This document shows, in pieces, positions 1-9,549 of a stretch of DNA of 18,864 nucleotides. Source of the stretch: an uncultured Clostridia bacterium (lineage in GTDB: Bacteria > Bacillota > Clostridia > Christensenellales > Borkfalkiaceae); the NCBI GenBank assembly GCA_904502225.1, contig CAJGDO010000025.1, positions 1-18,864 on the forward strand. Reading direction: 5' to 3'. Below the pieces are notes generated by a model. The model was not told the DNA's origin, did not search any database, and worked only from the letters and a program-made list of their open reading frames with translations. The position numbers and the translations under genes are program-made. Every line of letters starts with the position of its first letter. Position 1 is the first letter of the stretch.

Positions 1-2573
1 ATTATACTTGGTTCTGTTTCCCAAACGTTTGTCGCTTTAAGTATTTCAAATGTAATAGTTATATCTTCACTATTTCCATTTTCCCACTTGTAGTTTTTAT
101 TCTCTTTTAGCGATAATACTACGTTGTATTTGCCTGCGTTTATTGCTTTGCCGTTCTCAACTGAATAATTTTCCGTTTCAGTTATGAATACCTTTTCTTG
201 ATTATCAAAGGTATAAGTTTTTGCAGTTGGAGCCGATACGCTTGCCTTTTCAACGTTAAACTCAACCGCAACAACTCTTTGTTTGTAATTTGTTGGGTTA
301 TATGGCATAAAGATTGCATTATGCGTTTGCTTGCCCGCATTGCCTACAAGTGCATTATTGCCTTCTTCCCAAGTCCATACGCCATAAATGCTATTTGGAA
401 GATATTTTGCAAATTGTTCTAAACTGTCTAAATAGGTTGCATCTAAACTAGTTATAATTTGGTCATCGTTTTCAACTGCTAAAATCTCAATTTCAACGGT
501 CACGCTTGCACTTAAATAATGGTCGCTTTCAGCACAAGTGATTGTAATAACGTATGTACCAGCATCTTTTAAGCCTTGAACGGTTTGACCATTATATAAA
601 TAAGTAAATTGCAATTTTTGTTCAAGGTTGTTTACGCTCGCACCAAAATCATACTCTTTTTGCTCGTTAAAAGTATAACTTTCTGCCATAGAAAGGTTGA
701 TAACGCCTTGTGCCTTATTTACAGTTAAGATTAATTTTCCGGTATCAATAATATAGTTATCAGTATCTTCTGGAATAAATTGAACGTCATAAACGTTTTC
801 ACCAATCAATAGTTCTTGGCTTGGGTCTATCCAATAATAACCCGACAACAATTCAACGTGTGCAAGTTTGTTTGCCGTTTCTTTGTTATAGGTGATTTGG
901 TTAAGCAAACTTTGTGCCGTTGCAAAGTCGGAAATATTTGCTTTATTGATAACTAATTGAGTTTTTAACGTTTTGGCGTTATACTTTTCTGACACGATAT
1001 CCAAGTTTACGTCATAATAGCCAGCGTTAATTTTAGAAAGATTGCCCGCAACGGTAAAATCGTTATCCAAAACGCCGTTTACCACAAAATCAATCGTCTT
1101 TTCGCCCTTGTCAAAGGTGAATTGGTTTTGAATTACCACTATTTCAACAGTTTTCTTTAACACTTCAAAAGTGATTTCTTTTTCAATCGAATTATAGTTT
1201 TTGCTATCGTTTGGTGTAAAGATAACGGTTGCAGTGAAAGTGTTTGGCGTTAAAATAAGTGTTTGGTTTTCTTTCCATTCCCACTCGCCTACGCCTTGAA
1301 CAGTTGACAATAATTCAACTTGCGATAATGCGTTGCCAAAAACGGCTTGGTCTTGATTAACAACTACATCAACTTCATAAGTTGCCTTGTTTACACTCAA
1401 TTTGCCCTTAACCACTTGAACGACAAAGTTTTCGTATGTTTTTTCAACGATATCAATATCATAAACGCCAACGTCTGGATTGATAAATGGGTTAATTTGA
1501 ACTTCTAATTCGTCAAGTAAGGCTTGACTTATTGCATTATTGTTTAAGTCAAAAACATTAAAGGTAAGGTTGTTTATAGGTTGACCATAAGTAATTGTTT
1601 TGTCATCAACCAAAATTTTAACGTGTTTTTTAACAATTTCAAATTGCCCACTATATTCGCCTTGATAATTTGGGTCTTCAATTATAAACTCAAAGTCATA
1701 AACGCCAACGTTCACAGCGTTTCTGTTGTAAATTGAAAGCACGTTGACCACCGATTTATCAGCGTTTGTCAACTCATAATCTAGGCTTTTTTTGTTGCCG
1801 TCATATTCAAATTCCATTAAGCCCACAGCAAACTGAACGGTCTTTTTGCTTACTTCAATTTTAACCGTGTCGGATTCTAAAATTTCCCCGTTTTTTAGCA
1901 CGAACTTAACTTCTTTAATGTTTTCGCCCGCATCGCCTACAACTTGATTTAAATTTTCAACAAACTGCCAAGCACCAAACTTATTAGATGGCAAAGTTAA
2001 ACCGTCAAGCGTGTCGCCATAAACAGCACTTAACGTGGTTAACTCTGGTGCATATGCATTTTCGCTGAAAACAGCGTTGATTTGCACGTTGCTATCTAAT
2101 TGGTTGGCGATTTCTTGCCAATATTCAAAGGTAAACCCGTCTTTTGTTGGCGATACAGGATGTTCTATTTCTTCTTTAGTTAAAACTAATTGGGTGTCGA
2201 CAACTTGACCATCAACCAAGAACTCGACTTTATACTTGACTGTATAATTAAAATCAAACTCGTGTGAGTTATAATGAATCTTAACGTTCTTTTCGCCAAC
2301 ACTTGACGTGTCGATTGGGCTAGCCAACATTTCTTGTGTTAACGGTATAAGGAATTCTTCGCCACTTGGCGTGGTCTTTTTTATAAAGGTTTGAGAAAAA
2401 TATTGGTCAAAATCAAAATCTGATTGATAAACCAACACGTTATCCGTTTTATCAGTTTGAAAAGAAAAAGTATCCGACTCGTCATTACAAGCGACAAAAA
2501 AGCCAGAAAAAGCCATAGTTAAACCTAACAGTAAAACTGATAAAAACTTTCTAACCGATAATCCTTTTTTCAT
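1..2573 (-). CDS. Giant modular surface lipoprotein (MBG/YDG-like repeats), 3' end outside window
   Basis: An open frame runs leftwards from the ATG at 2573-2571 to the window edge without a stop, giving at least 857 residues. The N-terminus is a lipoprotein signal: KK at 2-3, a hydrophobic stretch at 10-28 and Cys29 after FFVA. So it is probably lipid-anchored outside the membrane. Residues about 115-172 resemble an InlB/Listeria-Bacteroides (Flg_new) repeat, with a PTKDGFTFEYW motif. From about residue 182 onward two module types alternate: type A (a YGD/YGN-like start, then a GxWxW core and an FxPxDxxNY end) and type B (an FxYDG-like start, then NAGxYDV). At least four A/B rounds are visible. 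This is the usual style of MBG/YDG adhesive stalks. The ribosome site AAGGAG lies just before the start, and only 12 nt separate it from the upstream gene's stop, so it is the last visible gene of the ABC-exporter operon. No catalytic motif was seen. The ligand is unknown. Confidence 0.85.
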   Translation of the reverse strand, partial: MKKGLSVRKFLSVLLLGLTMAFSGFFVACNDESDTFSFQTDKTDNVLVYQSDFDFDQYFSQTFIKKTTPSGEEFLIPLTQEMLASPIDTSSVGEKNVKIHYNSHEFDFNYTVKYKVEFLVDGQVVDTQLVLTKEEIEHPVSPTKDGFTFEYWQEIANQLDSNVQINAVFSENAYAPELTTLSAVYGDTLDGLTLPSNKFGAWQFVENLNQVVGDAGENIKEVKFVLKNGEILESDTVKIEVSKKTVQFAVGLMEFEYDGNKKSLDYELTNADKSVVNVLSIYNRNAVNVGVYDFEFIIEDPNYQGEYSGQFEIVKKHVKILVDDKTITYGQPINNLTFNVFDLNNNAISQALLDELEVQINPFINPDVGVYDIDIVEKTYENFVVQVVKGKLSVNKATYEVDVVVNQDQAVFGNALSQVELLSTVQGVGEWEWKENQTLILTPNTFTATVIFTPNDSKNYNSIEKEITFEVLKKTVEIVVIQNQFTFDKGEKTIDFVVNGVLDNDFTVAGNLSKINAGYYDVNLDIVSEKYNAKTLKTQLVINKANISDFATAQSLLNQITYNKETANKLAHVELLSGYYWIDPSQELLIGENVYDVQFIPEDTDNYIIDTGKLILTVNKAQGVINLSMAESYTFNEQKEYDFGASVNNLEQKLQFTYLYNGQTVQGLKDAGTYVITITCAESDHYLSASVTVEIEILAVENDDQIITSLDATYLDSLEQFAKYLPNSIYGVWTWEEGNNALVGNAGKQTHNAIFMPYNPTNYKQRVVAVEFNVEKASVSAPTAKTYTFDNQEKVFITETENYSVENGKAINAGKYNVVLSLKENKNYKWENGNSEDITITFEILKATNVWETEPSI

Positions 2574-2585
2574 ATTTTCTCCTTA

Positions 2586-5531
2586 TTAAAAGTAAATGCA
2601 GTTATCTGCGTAGCCTCCATTTATAATAGCCATTTGGTCATCATAATTAAAGTTAGAATTATTGCCGTAAATCATAAAGTAAAACGGATTGTTTCCTGCC
2701 GCCTCTTCTAATTTTGCTTGGCCAACGTCTCTCAATGCAATACAATATTCGTTAAACTTTATGTTTGCATTATCAAAATTTGGGATATTTGTAAAGTTTT
2801 GTGATTTATCTTCAACAATACCATAGTTTTTGCCACCACCAAACAGCACAATGCCACCGTGAACGTATTTACCATTGTAAATCATTGACGTGTCGATTGC
2901 AGTGTTGCTATTGTAAACCTTAATCATTTCATTAAGGTCAAAGTTGAGCAAGCCACCCAAAGTGTCTGCATTAATGCCCTTTTCAATCAAGGTGCTACTG
3001 TCTATTTTATCAATTTCTTTCCAATCATAAATTCTAACGTCGCCACAAAGGGTAAGTTTTGCACCATAACTCGTGCCAGAAAGCCCTTTCCAATTTGCTA
3101 AACTTGCATAGCCGTTATAAATTACGTTTGTTTCCCAAGCGTTATAAAGCATAGGTCCAGCAAAGTGCGTGTCAATGCCGATTGCAAAAATACCAGATTC
3201 TCTTAAAACGCTGTTTTCAATGGTCACAAATGTCTTTATGTAGTTACTTTGATATTCTTGAACGTTCAATTTATCATAATCACGTTGTACAGGGAAATTA
3301 AAATTGTCCGTTTCATAAAGGTTTGGTGCTTGGTAATTACTTAAATCAACTTCATTAAGCGGTCTATCATCGTTTTTGATGCAGTTGCTTCCCATTCTAA
3401 CGATAAACTCTCTTGCATACCTTAATTCGCAGTTTTTGATATTGACGTTTATAACTTTTGTGCTGTCGTTTATATCGCCAAACGCACGTAAAACCGTTCT
3501 ACCGTTGCTTATCCTTGAATATTCGATATTAACGTTATCGCCAAGAACTTCCACAACCGTTCCCGCATAATCTAGGTCGGTTAAATCAACTTGCTTTAAC
3601 TCATCTTCTTGCAAGGTGATGCCCATTAATTGAACGTTATTTATGGTCACGTTTTCAAACACTGCAAAACAAATGTTATCTTGTGCTTTAACGCTTGCAT
3701 AGTTTGCCATTGAAACAAAATCTAATGGTCCGTTAAAGACTGCTTTATTGTCAAACGCATCGTGCTCAATGCTGGTTATCTTGTTCGCATTTATAGTGTA
3801 TCCATTACCGTAAAGATTTGACTTAAATTGCAATAGCGTTATTACTTCAGGTTTAGCACTACCATAAAATCTTGTGTCAAAAGTGCTTGGGATTTTTTCA
3901 AAACTGTTAACGCCTTCACCAAAATCGTTTATAATATCGGCTTGCAAAACGATTGGCTTGTTTAGTTTTGTTGCTTTATATAAATCTGAAAAGTTAGAAA
4001 CTTCAACGCCATTTCCAACACAACGCACGTCAATCTTTTCTGATTGCATATCGTTTGGCAAATCAAGTTTTGCTTTTATTTGAACTATTCCGTTAAAGTT
4101 TTGGTCTAAAATTTCAATATTTTTGCCATTTACCTTAACTTTTTCACTTTGGCTTGTTTCAAACTTTATTTTTTGCTCTAACTTATCAAAATCTGCACCT
4201 TTTGTCTTTTCTTCAAAAGATAAAGTCAATTGGTGACTAACTTTATTATCATAAACGTCGGTTGCACCGATAGTCCACACGTTTTCAATGCCAAACTCAT
4301 CAATAGATTGTTCTATTGAAAGGGTGTCTGGGCAAACGTAAACGTCCTTTTGCAATTCAACCACTTGGTTTGGATACTTTGAACTTGTTATAACGATATT
4401 TGCCTTGGTGTAGCCCATTTTGCAAGCAATAGCCGAAAAAGAGCCTTCCTTGCTTAAGTTTGCGTTTGAATAATTGACGCTATAACTTACGTTTGCACCA
4501 CTTGGGGATATGGCAATTTGGTTTTTCCAACTTATATATTCATCAACTTGCACGCATAATGGGTCTTGCGACTTAAACTCTGCGGTAAGTTCTTCAACCA
4601 TATTGATAGTGCAAGTTTTATATTCGGTTTTTGAGTTTGTTATCAAGGTAAACACGATAACGGCTTTGCCAACAAAATTTTGGTTGACAAACTTATAATT
4701 AAAGGCAAACACGTCTTCTTCTATCTCGGTAAAAGCGTTTTGGTTAGCAGGCTCAATCACCCCGTCTAAATCGTTGCCATATTCATCCACCACTTTATAT
4801 TTGAGCGAATTGATTGAATATTGTTCAGCGGTGTCCACCGTTAAAATGATTTCGCCCGTTTCTTCCCACGTGGTAATTTCAGTATCGCTGATGCTTAAAA
4901 TTTCTTGTGCGTTTACCAAAACGTCAATGGTGTCATAAATAGTTTGGTCGGCAAGCGAGCAAATGGTGATAGTTGCACTGCCCTTTCCCTTTGCCGTCAC
5001 TAAACCGTTATCATCAACCGAAAGAACGTTGGTGTTGCTTGAAAAATATTCCAAGTTTTTATTAGACGCAGTTTGTGGCGTAAAAAGAGTGTCAATTTGC
5101 ACTTTTTCGCCAATAGTTAAAGTGGTTTTTTGCATTGAGCAAGAAATTTCTTTAAGTTGGGTTGCTTTTACAACAACGTGGAACTTTGCCCTATACCCGC
5201 CGTCAGCCGTGGAAAAACAAGCATAAGCAGAGCCAGCCGACTTTGGATAAATGTATCCGTTTTTATATTCTAATTCGGCTTTTGGTTGAGAGCCAACCTG
5301 TTCAACCGAGAAAACAACGTTTTTGTTTGCAGCAGTGGTTGGGTAAACCACGTAATCAACGTGGTACCTTTCTTGCTTATCTAAATTGAGCGAAACGAAT
5401 TTGTCCCCCATAATTTCTATTTTAGAAACGGGAACGTTTACCTTTAAACTAACCGTGCTGACGGCTGTGTATAAGGTAATCATCAAAATCATAGGTAAAA
5501 TTAAAATTAAGGCAATTAATTTTTTACTCAT
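2586..5531 (-). CDS. Membrane-anchored extracellular protein with Big_2 domains and a C-terminal beta-helix-like region
   Basis: The protein has 981 residues. A positively charged start (SKK) and one hydrophobic helix at about 5-27 form a signal anchor or uncleaved signal peptide; there is no lipobox and no LPXTG motif. Residues about 35-123 and 125-208 are bacterial Ig-like group 2 (Big_2) domains. The second is textbook, with LTIGEKVQI, a DDNGLVTAKGKGSATIT segment and a final VLV. More Ig-like beta domains seem to fill 210-500. From about 510 (FSDLYKATKLNKPIVLQADI) to the end, short N-rich beta strands such as NLYGNGYTINANKI and FENVTINNVQLMGITL look like a right-handed parallel beta-helix. 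That fold is common in carbohydrate-binding or polysaccharide-lyase proteins, but I see no lyase catalytic set. It starts 24 nt after the permease stop with an AAAGGA site, so it is co-transcribed with the exporter. The function is unknown; surface binding or wall attachment is an inference. Confidence 0.85.
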   Translation of the reverse strand: MSKKLIALILILPMILMITLYTAVSTVSLKVNVPVSKIEIMGDKFVSLNLDKQERYHVDYVVYPTTAANKNVVFSVEQVGSQPKAELEYKNGYIYPKSAGSAYACFSTADGGYRAKFHVVVKATQLKEISCSMQKTTLTIGEKVQIDTLFTPQTASNKNLEYFSSNTNVLSVDDNGLVTAKGKGSATITICSLADQTIYDTIDVLVNAQEILSISDTEITTWEETGEIILTVDTAEQYSINSLKYKVVDEYGNDLDGVIEPANQNAFTEIEEDVFAFNYKFVNQNFVGKAVIVFTLITNSKTEYKTCTINMVEELTAEFKSQDPLCVQVDEYISWKNQIAISPSGANVSYSVNYSNANLSKEGSFSAIACKMGYTKANIVITSSKYPNQVVELQKDVYVCPDTLSIEQSIDEFGIENVWTIGATDVYDNKVSHQLTLSFEEKTKGADFDKLEQKIKFETSQSEKVKVNGKNIEILDQNFNGIVQIKAKLDLPNDMQSEKIDVRCVGNGVEVSNFSDLYKATKLNKPIVLQADIINDFGEGVNSFEKIPSTFDTRFYGSAKPEVITLLQFKSNLYGNGYTINANKITSIEHDAFDNKAVFNGPLDFVSMANYASVKAQDNICFAVFENVTINNVQLMGITLQEDELKQVDLTDLDYAGTVVEVLGDNVNIEYSRISNGRTVLRAFGDINDSTKVINVNIKNCELRYAREFIVRMGSNCIKNDDRPLNEVDLSNYQAPNLYETDNFNFPVQRDYDKLNVQEYQSNYIKTFVTIENSVLRESGIFAIGIDTHFAGPMLYNAWETNVIYNGYASLANWKGLSGTSYGAKLTLCGDVRIYDWKEIDKIDSSTLIEKGINADTLGGLLNFDLNEMIKVYNSNTAIDTSMIYNGKYVHGGIVLFGGGKNYGIVEDKSQNFTNIPNFDNANIKFNEYCIALRDVGQAKLEEAAGNNPFYFMIYGNNSNFNYDDQMAIINGGYADNCIYF

Positions 5532-5555
5532 AATTTATCCTTTCTTTCTCCTCGA

Positions 5556-7226
5556 CTAATCGTTTGCCAATCTTTCAAAACTTTTTAATATGTTGGTGCG
5601 GAAATATAAAAATCCGCAAACAAGGTATATTCCACCGATTACGGTTGGGATTAAATATATGCACACTTGTATTACCTTTGTGCTTGTTAAAACTTTAAGC
5701 CCGCCTGCGAATAGTGCAAAAAATACAGACGATGCACTTGCTATTAAGGTTAATATGCCACCAATGAGAACGACTTTTGCCAAAGTTTTGCTACTGTGGT
5801 CTTCACTTTCCATATCGCTCATTGAAAGTCTAACGTGGTTTAAGTCAAGCCTTGTTGCTATAAATATTTGAGCAAACGTAAAGGTTAAGCCGATTAACAA
5901 GCAAATTAAACCGTCAAAAAACTCTAATGGCGTGGCAATTATCAAAACTATGCACGAAACAATTATGGCAAGCGAACTGACGATAGCACAAAACAAAACT
6001 TTTGCCCAAAAAATCTTGGAAACGCTTAATGGCAAGGTTTTCATTTTCAAAATTGCAAGCCCATCACGAGTTATGTTGGTTGAACAGAACGTGTTGGTCA
6101 AAACGCCAAAAAGCAAAATGGTTGATAATGCAAGTGCAAAATTTATGCGTATGCCAATAGTGTTAAAAATAAGCGTGTCAAACAAGGTGAACGAAAAATA
6201 CACCATTATCGGCATTGACATTGCAACCGAAAAGTATGAAAATATGTGCTTTGGTTGGCGGTAAACACAAATGAATTCTTTTTTAACCAAAGAAAGCACT
6301 GTGTTGCTTTGGGTAAAGTCGTTTGATTTTTTTACCTTTATGCTACTTCTTGGTTGCCTATATAAAGTTATCTTGTATAAGTTTTTGCTGACCACAAAAA
6401 CAATCAACATAGAAACAAAAGCACTTAATAAAAGAATAAGCCAATATAAAAGTGCGTCCTTTTCAAAAAGGATTTTAACTAATGCACTTATCGGATATGC
6501 ATTGTTGTAAAGCGTTTGCATTCCCCCAACGAACTTTGAGTTAAACAAGAAACGAATAGAGCCGGTGGTTAAAAGCGTTTGAACAATGGTTAAAACTTGC
6601 GAATATAACATAAACGCAATTGCAAGCACGACTGTAAATAATATAAATAGCACCGAATATTTGTTCAACAAAAGTTCGATTACCATTATGTATGGCACGA
6701 TTAAAAGCGAAACCAACAATAAGCAAATCATTGGCATAAACACACAAACAGCAACCGTTGCAAGCCAAAACTGTGTGCCAAGTGGCAAAACACTGTTGAC
6801 GATAATGTTAATTGTCAATATACAAACCAAGCCTACACCGTAAGTATGAATTAACAAAACGGCAAACTTGCTTAAAAAAACGTTCCTTTTTCTTAATGGC
6901 AAACGCAAAAACACTTGCTTGTTTTTATCATCTGCAAAAACCTTTCTTGTCCTTTCCAAGATAACAACTGTCATCGCCAAAAGTACAAGCAAGTATAAAA
7001 CGGTTAGCAATTCTTTTGCCCTTTCAACAGGCTGATAAATTTTGTCTATTTCCACCACTATATAATTTTGCAAAACTTTTTTTATAAAAACAACGGCAAC
7101 GTACACCAAAAAGGCAACGATTAAAAATGAAAATACGCCACCTGATATGTCTAACTTGCCCTTTTTTCTAAAAAATGGCGTTTGCATCTTAAATTCGTAC
7201 TTAAATAAAGTCCAAAATTCTTTCAT
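5556..7226 (-). CDS. ABC exporter membrane subunit
   Basis: A 556-residue polytopic membrane protein with roughly 12 hydrophobic helices, beginning with an N-terminal cytoplasmic stretch (FWTLFKYEFKMQTPFF) typical of ABC-2-type and putative-exporter permeases. The two halves look alike: each has a cytoplasmic element followed by about six helices, and the second half starts near residue 300 (NTVLSLVKKEFICVYRQPKH), as in a pseudo-duplicated permease. Its ATG overlaps the stop of the ATPase gene by 4 nt (ATGA), so the two are translationally coupled and surely form one transporter. The substrate cannot be read from the sequence. Export of a lipid, peptide or envelope component is likely for this class. 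The next two genes encode surface proteins, so the exporter may serve the envelope. The family call is confident; the specific subfamily is not. Confidence 0.85.
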   Translation of the reverse strand: MKEFWTLFKYEFKMQTPFFRKKGKLDISGGVFSFLIVAFLVYVAVVFIKKVLQNYIVVEIDKIYQPVERAKELLTVLYLLVLLAMTVVILERTRKVFADDKNKQVFLRLPLRKRNVFLSKFAVLLIHTYGVGLVCILTINIIVNSVLPLGTQFWLATVAVCVFMPMICLLLVSLLIVPYIMVIELLLNKYSVLFILFTVVLAIAFMLYSQVLTIVQTLLTTGSIRFLFNSKFVGGMQTLYNNAYPISALVKILFEKDALLYWLILLLSAFVSMLIVFVVSKNLYKITLYRQPRSSIKVKKSNDFTQSNTVLSLVKKEFICVYRQPKHIFSYFSVAMSMPIMVYFSFTLFDTLIFNTIGIRINFALALSTILLFGVLTNTFCSTNITRDGLAILKMKTLPLSVSKIFWAKVLFCAIVSSLAIIVSCIVLIIATPLEFFDGLICLLIGLTFTFAQIFIATRLDLNHVRLSMSDMESEDHSSKTLAKVVLIGGILTLIASASSVFFALFAGGLKVLTSTKVIQVCIYLIPTVIGGIYLVCGFLYFRTNILKSFERLAND

Positions 7227-7969
7227 GCCCTTGATTCCCTCTTTGTGATAGAAAGAAAATACTGTTCAAAATCTTTATCGGTTTTGTTAAAAGCCTTCAT
7301 ATCAAGTTCTTCTAAAATGCGACCTTGGTCAATTATGTAAACACGGTTGCAAAGTTTATTAACAACGTCTAAATTGTGTGACGAGAACAAGACTAAATTG
7401 CCCTTTTCTGCATAGTCTTTAATAAAGTTTTTAAGTTGGTTTGAAGTATATGGGTCTAAACCGACCATTGGTTCATCAAGAATAAATACTTTTGGTTGAT
7501 GGATTAATGCACCCATAATAGAAATCTTTTGTTTCATACCGTGTGAGTATGAACTGATTGTTTGATAAATGGCATCGCCAAGAGCGAAAACACTTTGGAA
7601 ATTTTCTATCCTTTCTTTCCTTGTTTTTTCATCAACTTTATAAACGTCTGCTAAAAAATTTAGATATTCAAAGCCGGTCATTTTTTCAAATAAGGTAAAT
7701 TCATCAGTCACGTATCCAAAATTGCTTTTTGCATCAATGTGCTTTTTTTGAATATCAAACCCGCAAATTTCAATAACACCTTGTTGATAAGGGTGAATTC
7801 CCGTCATACACTTTATCGTGGTCGATTTTCCCGCACCATTATGCCCTAAAATACCGATAATTTCCCCACCAAATCCACTTATACAAATGTCCTCTATTGC
7901 ATAATTGCCTTTTGTGGAATATTTTTTATATAAATTTTCAACTTCAATAAGTTTTTTTCTATCGGTCAT
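7223..7969 (-). CDS. ABC transporter ATP-binding protein (CcmA/ABC-2 type)
   Basis: A 248-residue ATPase that powers the permease encoded next to it. Walker A is GHNGAGKST (42-50), the signature loop is SYSHGMKQ (140-147), Walker B is FILDEPMVGLD (162-172), and an H-loop histidine sits in FSSHN. The usual Q-loop glutamine region reads GYVTDEFTLF (85-94), which has no Gln. Acidic replacements at this place are common in CcmA-like exporter ATPases. The C-terminus is short and has no extra domain. The ATG at 7969 is preceded by AAAAGGAG on the minus strand, and a consensus promoter lies about 80 nt upstream, making this the first gene of the four-gene operon. Its stop overlaps the permease start by 4 nt. 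Confidence 0.95.
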   Translation of the reverse strand: MTDRKKLIEVENLYKKYSTKGNYAIEDICISGFGGEIIGILGHNGAGKSTTIKCMTGIHPYQQGVIEICGFDIQKKHIDAKSNFGYVTDEFTLFEKMTGFEYLNFLADVYKVDEKTRKERIENFQSVFALGDAIYQTISSYSHGMKQKISIMGALIHQPKVFILDEPMVGLDPYTSNQLKNFIKDYAEKGNLVLFSSHNLDVVNKLCNRVYIIDQGRILEELDMKAFNKTDKDFEQYFLSITKRESRA

Positions 7970-8053
7970 TTATGCTCCTTTTTTAGCAAAACAAGTGGTT
8001 TTTTTACTCTTTTGATTTTTGGTAATATTATTCCATAATATTATGTTAATTTA

Positions 8054-8082
8054 ATTTTAGCACTTTCACGCTTTTTTGTCAA
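8054..8082 (-). promoter_or_regulatory. SigA-type promoter of the ABC exporter/surface protein operon
   Basis: On the minus strand, TTGACA (8082-8077) and TAAAAT (8059-8054) are separated by exactly 17 nt. The predicted start near 8047 gives a leader of about 78 nt before the ATPase ATG. No operator or riboswitch was recognised in the leader. Confidence 0.8.
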
Positions 8083-8194
8083 GGTAAAAAAGTCTTTTAT
8101 AACGTTTTAACCCCGACCAAACTTATTCTTTTTGTAAGACTGAAAAAATAAAAAGAAATATAAGAAAATTTAATACCTTTATCTAAAAAAAGTA

Positions 8195-8223
8195 TTGAAA
8201 TTATTTTTAAATTAGTGTATAAT
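8195..8223 (+). promoter_or_regulatory. SigA-type promoter of the CofE-like gene
   Basis: TTGAAA (8195-8200) and TATAAT (8218-8223) are spaced by 17 nt. Transcription would start near 8230, leaving a very short leader with the AAGGAG ribosome site at 8238-8243. The promoter faces away from the exporter-operon promoter, so the two share the 283-nt divergent intergenic region. Confidence 0.8.
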
Positions 8224-8252
8224 GTTCTTCGTTAAAAAAGGAGAACAAAAAA

Positions 8253-9437
8253 ATGGAAAGATTTTTTGGCACAGTTTCACGTGGGGTAAGAGCCCCAATC
8301 ATTAAAAATGGGGACGATATTGTTGAAGTCGTGACCCAAACACTTTTAAGTGCCTCTAAAGCAGAGGGCGTTAGTTTCCGTGACCACGACGTTGTGGCTA
8401 TGACAGAGGCTATCGTTGCAAGAGCACAAGGTAATTACGCTTCAACTGACGATATCGCAAGCGACGTTAAAGCAAAACTTGGTGGCGGAACAATTGGCGT
8501 TATTTTCCCTATCCTTTCAAGAAACCGTTTTTCAGTTTGCTTAAAAGGTATTGCAAAAGGTGCAAAAAAAGTGGTGCTTATGCTTTCTTATCCATCAGAT
8601 GAAGTTGGCAACCATTTGGTTAGCCTTGATAATCTTGATAAAATGGGCGTAAACCCTTATACAGACGTTTTAACCGAACAACAATATCGTGACCTTTTCG
8701 GTTATGAAAAGCACACCTTTACAGGCGTTGATTACGTTGATTATTATAGACAACTTATCACCGAACAAGGTGCTGAATGTCAAATTATTTTTGCTAATAA
8801 CCCAAGGGCTGTTTTGCCTTACACCAATGACGTTTTATGTTGTGATATCCACACAAGAGCAAGAACAAAACGTATTTTAAGGGCTTGCGGTGCAAACGTT
8901 ATCGGTCTTGATGATATTTTATCTAGTTCGGTTAACGGCAGTGGTTATAACGAAAATTACGGTCTTTTAGGCTCAAACAAATCAACTGAAGACAGCGTTA
9001 AACTCTTCCCAAGAGATTGCCAACCTGTTGTTGATGCTATCCAAAAGAATTTGTTTGAAGCAACCGGCAAAAACATTGAAGTTATGGTTTATGGCGACGG
9101 TGCGTTTAAGGACCCTGTTGGTAAAATTTGGGAACTTGCTGACCCTGTAGTTTCACCTGCATATACAAAAGGTTTAGAAGGCACGCCAAACGAACTTAAA
9201 CTTAAATATCTTGCTGACAACGATTATAAAGACCTTTCTGGTGATGCATTAAAGCAAGCAATTAAGGAAAGAATTTCTGAAAAGGACGCAACTGTTGTTG
9301 GTCAAATGGGAACAACCCCAAGAAAGTTAACTGACCTTATCGGTTCACTTTGCGACCTTACTTCTGGTTCTGGCGACAAAGGTACGCCTATCATCTGGAT
9401 TCAAGGCTACTTTGATAACTACACAACCGAATATTAA
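8253..9437 (+). CDS. CofE-like coenzyme F420-0:L-glutamate ligase family protein
   Basis: The 394-residue product resembles the F420-0:gamma-glutamyl ligase (CofE) fold found as stand-alone proteins in many gut Clostridia and Bacteroidetes. The N-terminus (RGVRAPIIKNGDDIVEVV, 10-27) and the segment VVAMTEAIVARAQGNY (47-62) match the CofE pattern of a substrate-loop region followed by a helix with a conserved A/S-x-A-x-G. True CofE adds glutamate to F420-0 using GTP and a divalent metal. No other F420 gene is in the window, and this protein is much longer than the roughly 250-residue archaeal CofE, so the real substrate is probably another carboxylate or phosphorylated cofactor. The gene is transcribed alone, with its own promoter and a strong terminator. 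The start is fixed by AAGGAG 9 nt upstream of the ATG. Family call moderate to good; reaction unknown. Confidence 0.75.
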   Translation: MERFFGTVSRGVRAPIIKNGDDIVEVVTQTLLSASKAEGVSFRDHDVVAMTEAIVARAQGNYASTDDIASDVKAKLGGGTIGVIFPILSRNRFSVCLKGIAKGAKKVVLMLSYPSDEVGNHLVSLDNLDKMGVNPYTDVLTEQQYRDLFGYEKHTFTGVDYVDYYRQLITEQGAECQIIFANNPRAVLPYTNDVLCCDIHTRARTKRILRACGANVIGLDDILSSSVNGSGYNENYGLLGSNKSTEDSVKLFPRDCQPVVDAIQKNLFEATGKNIEVMVYGDGAFKDPVGKIWELADPVVSPAYTKGLEGTPNELKLKYLADNDYKDLSGDALKQAIKERISEKDATVVGQMGTTPRKLTDLIGSLCDLTSGSGDKGTPIIWIQGYFDNYTTEY

Positions 9438-9501
9438 TAATTAAATTACAACAAAAACATATTCGATAAGTGTTGTTATAACAATTAAAATTAAATAATT
9501 T

Positions 9502-9533
9502 AAAAACTCGACTTTAATAAGTCGAGTTTTTTT
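9502..9533 (+). terminator. Intrinsic terminator after the CofE-like gene
   Basis: The stem CTCGACTT/AAGTCGAG (9507-9514 with 9519-9526) has a 4-nt loop TAAT, is flanked by A's and is followed by a run of seven T's. The A and T flanks extend the pairing, so it could also work on the opposite strand. Confidence 0.9.
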
Positions 9534-9549
9534 ATACATAAAAATCTAC

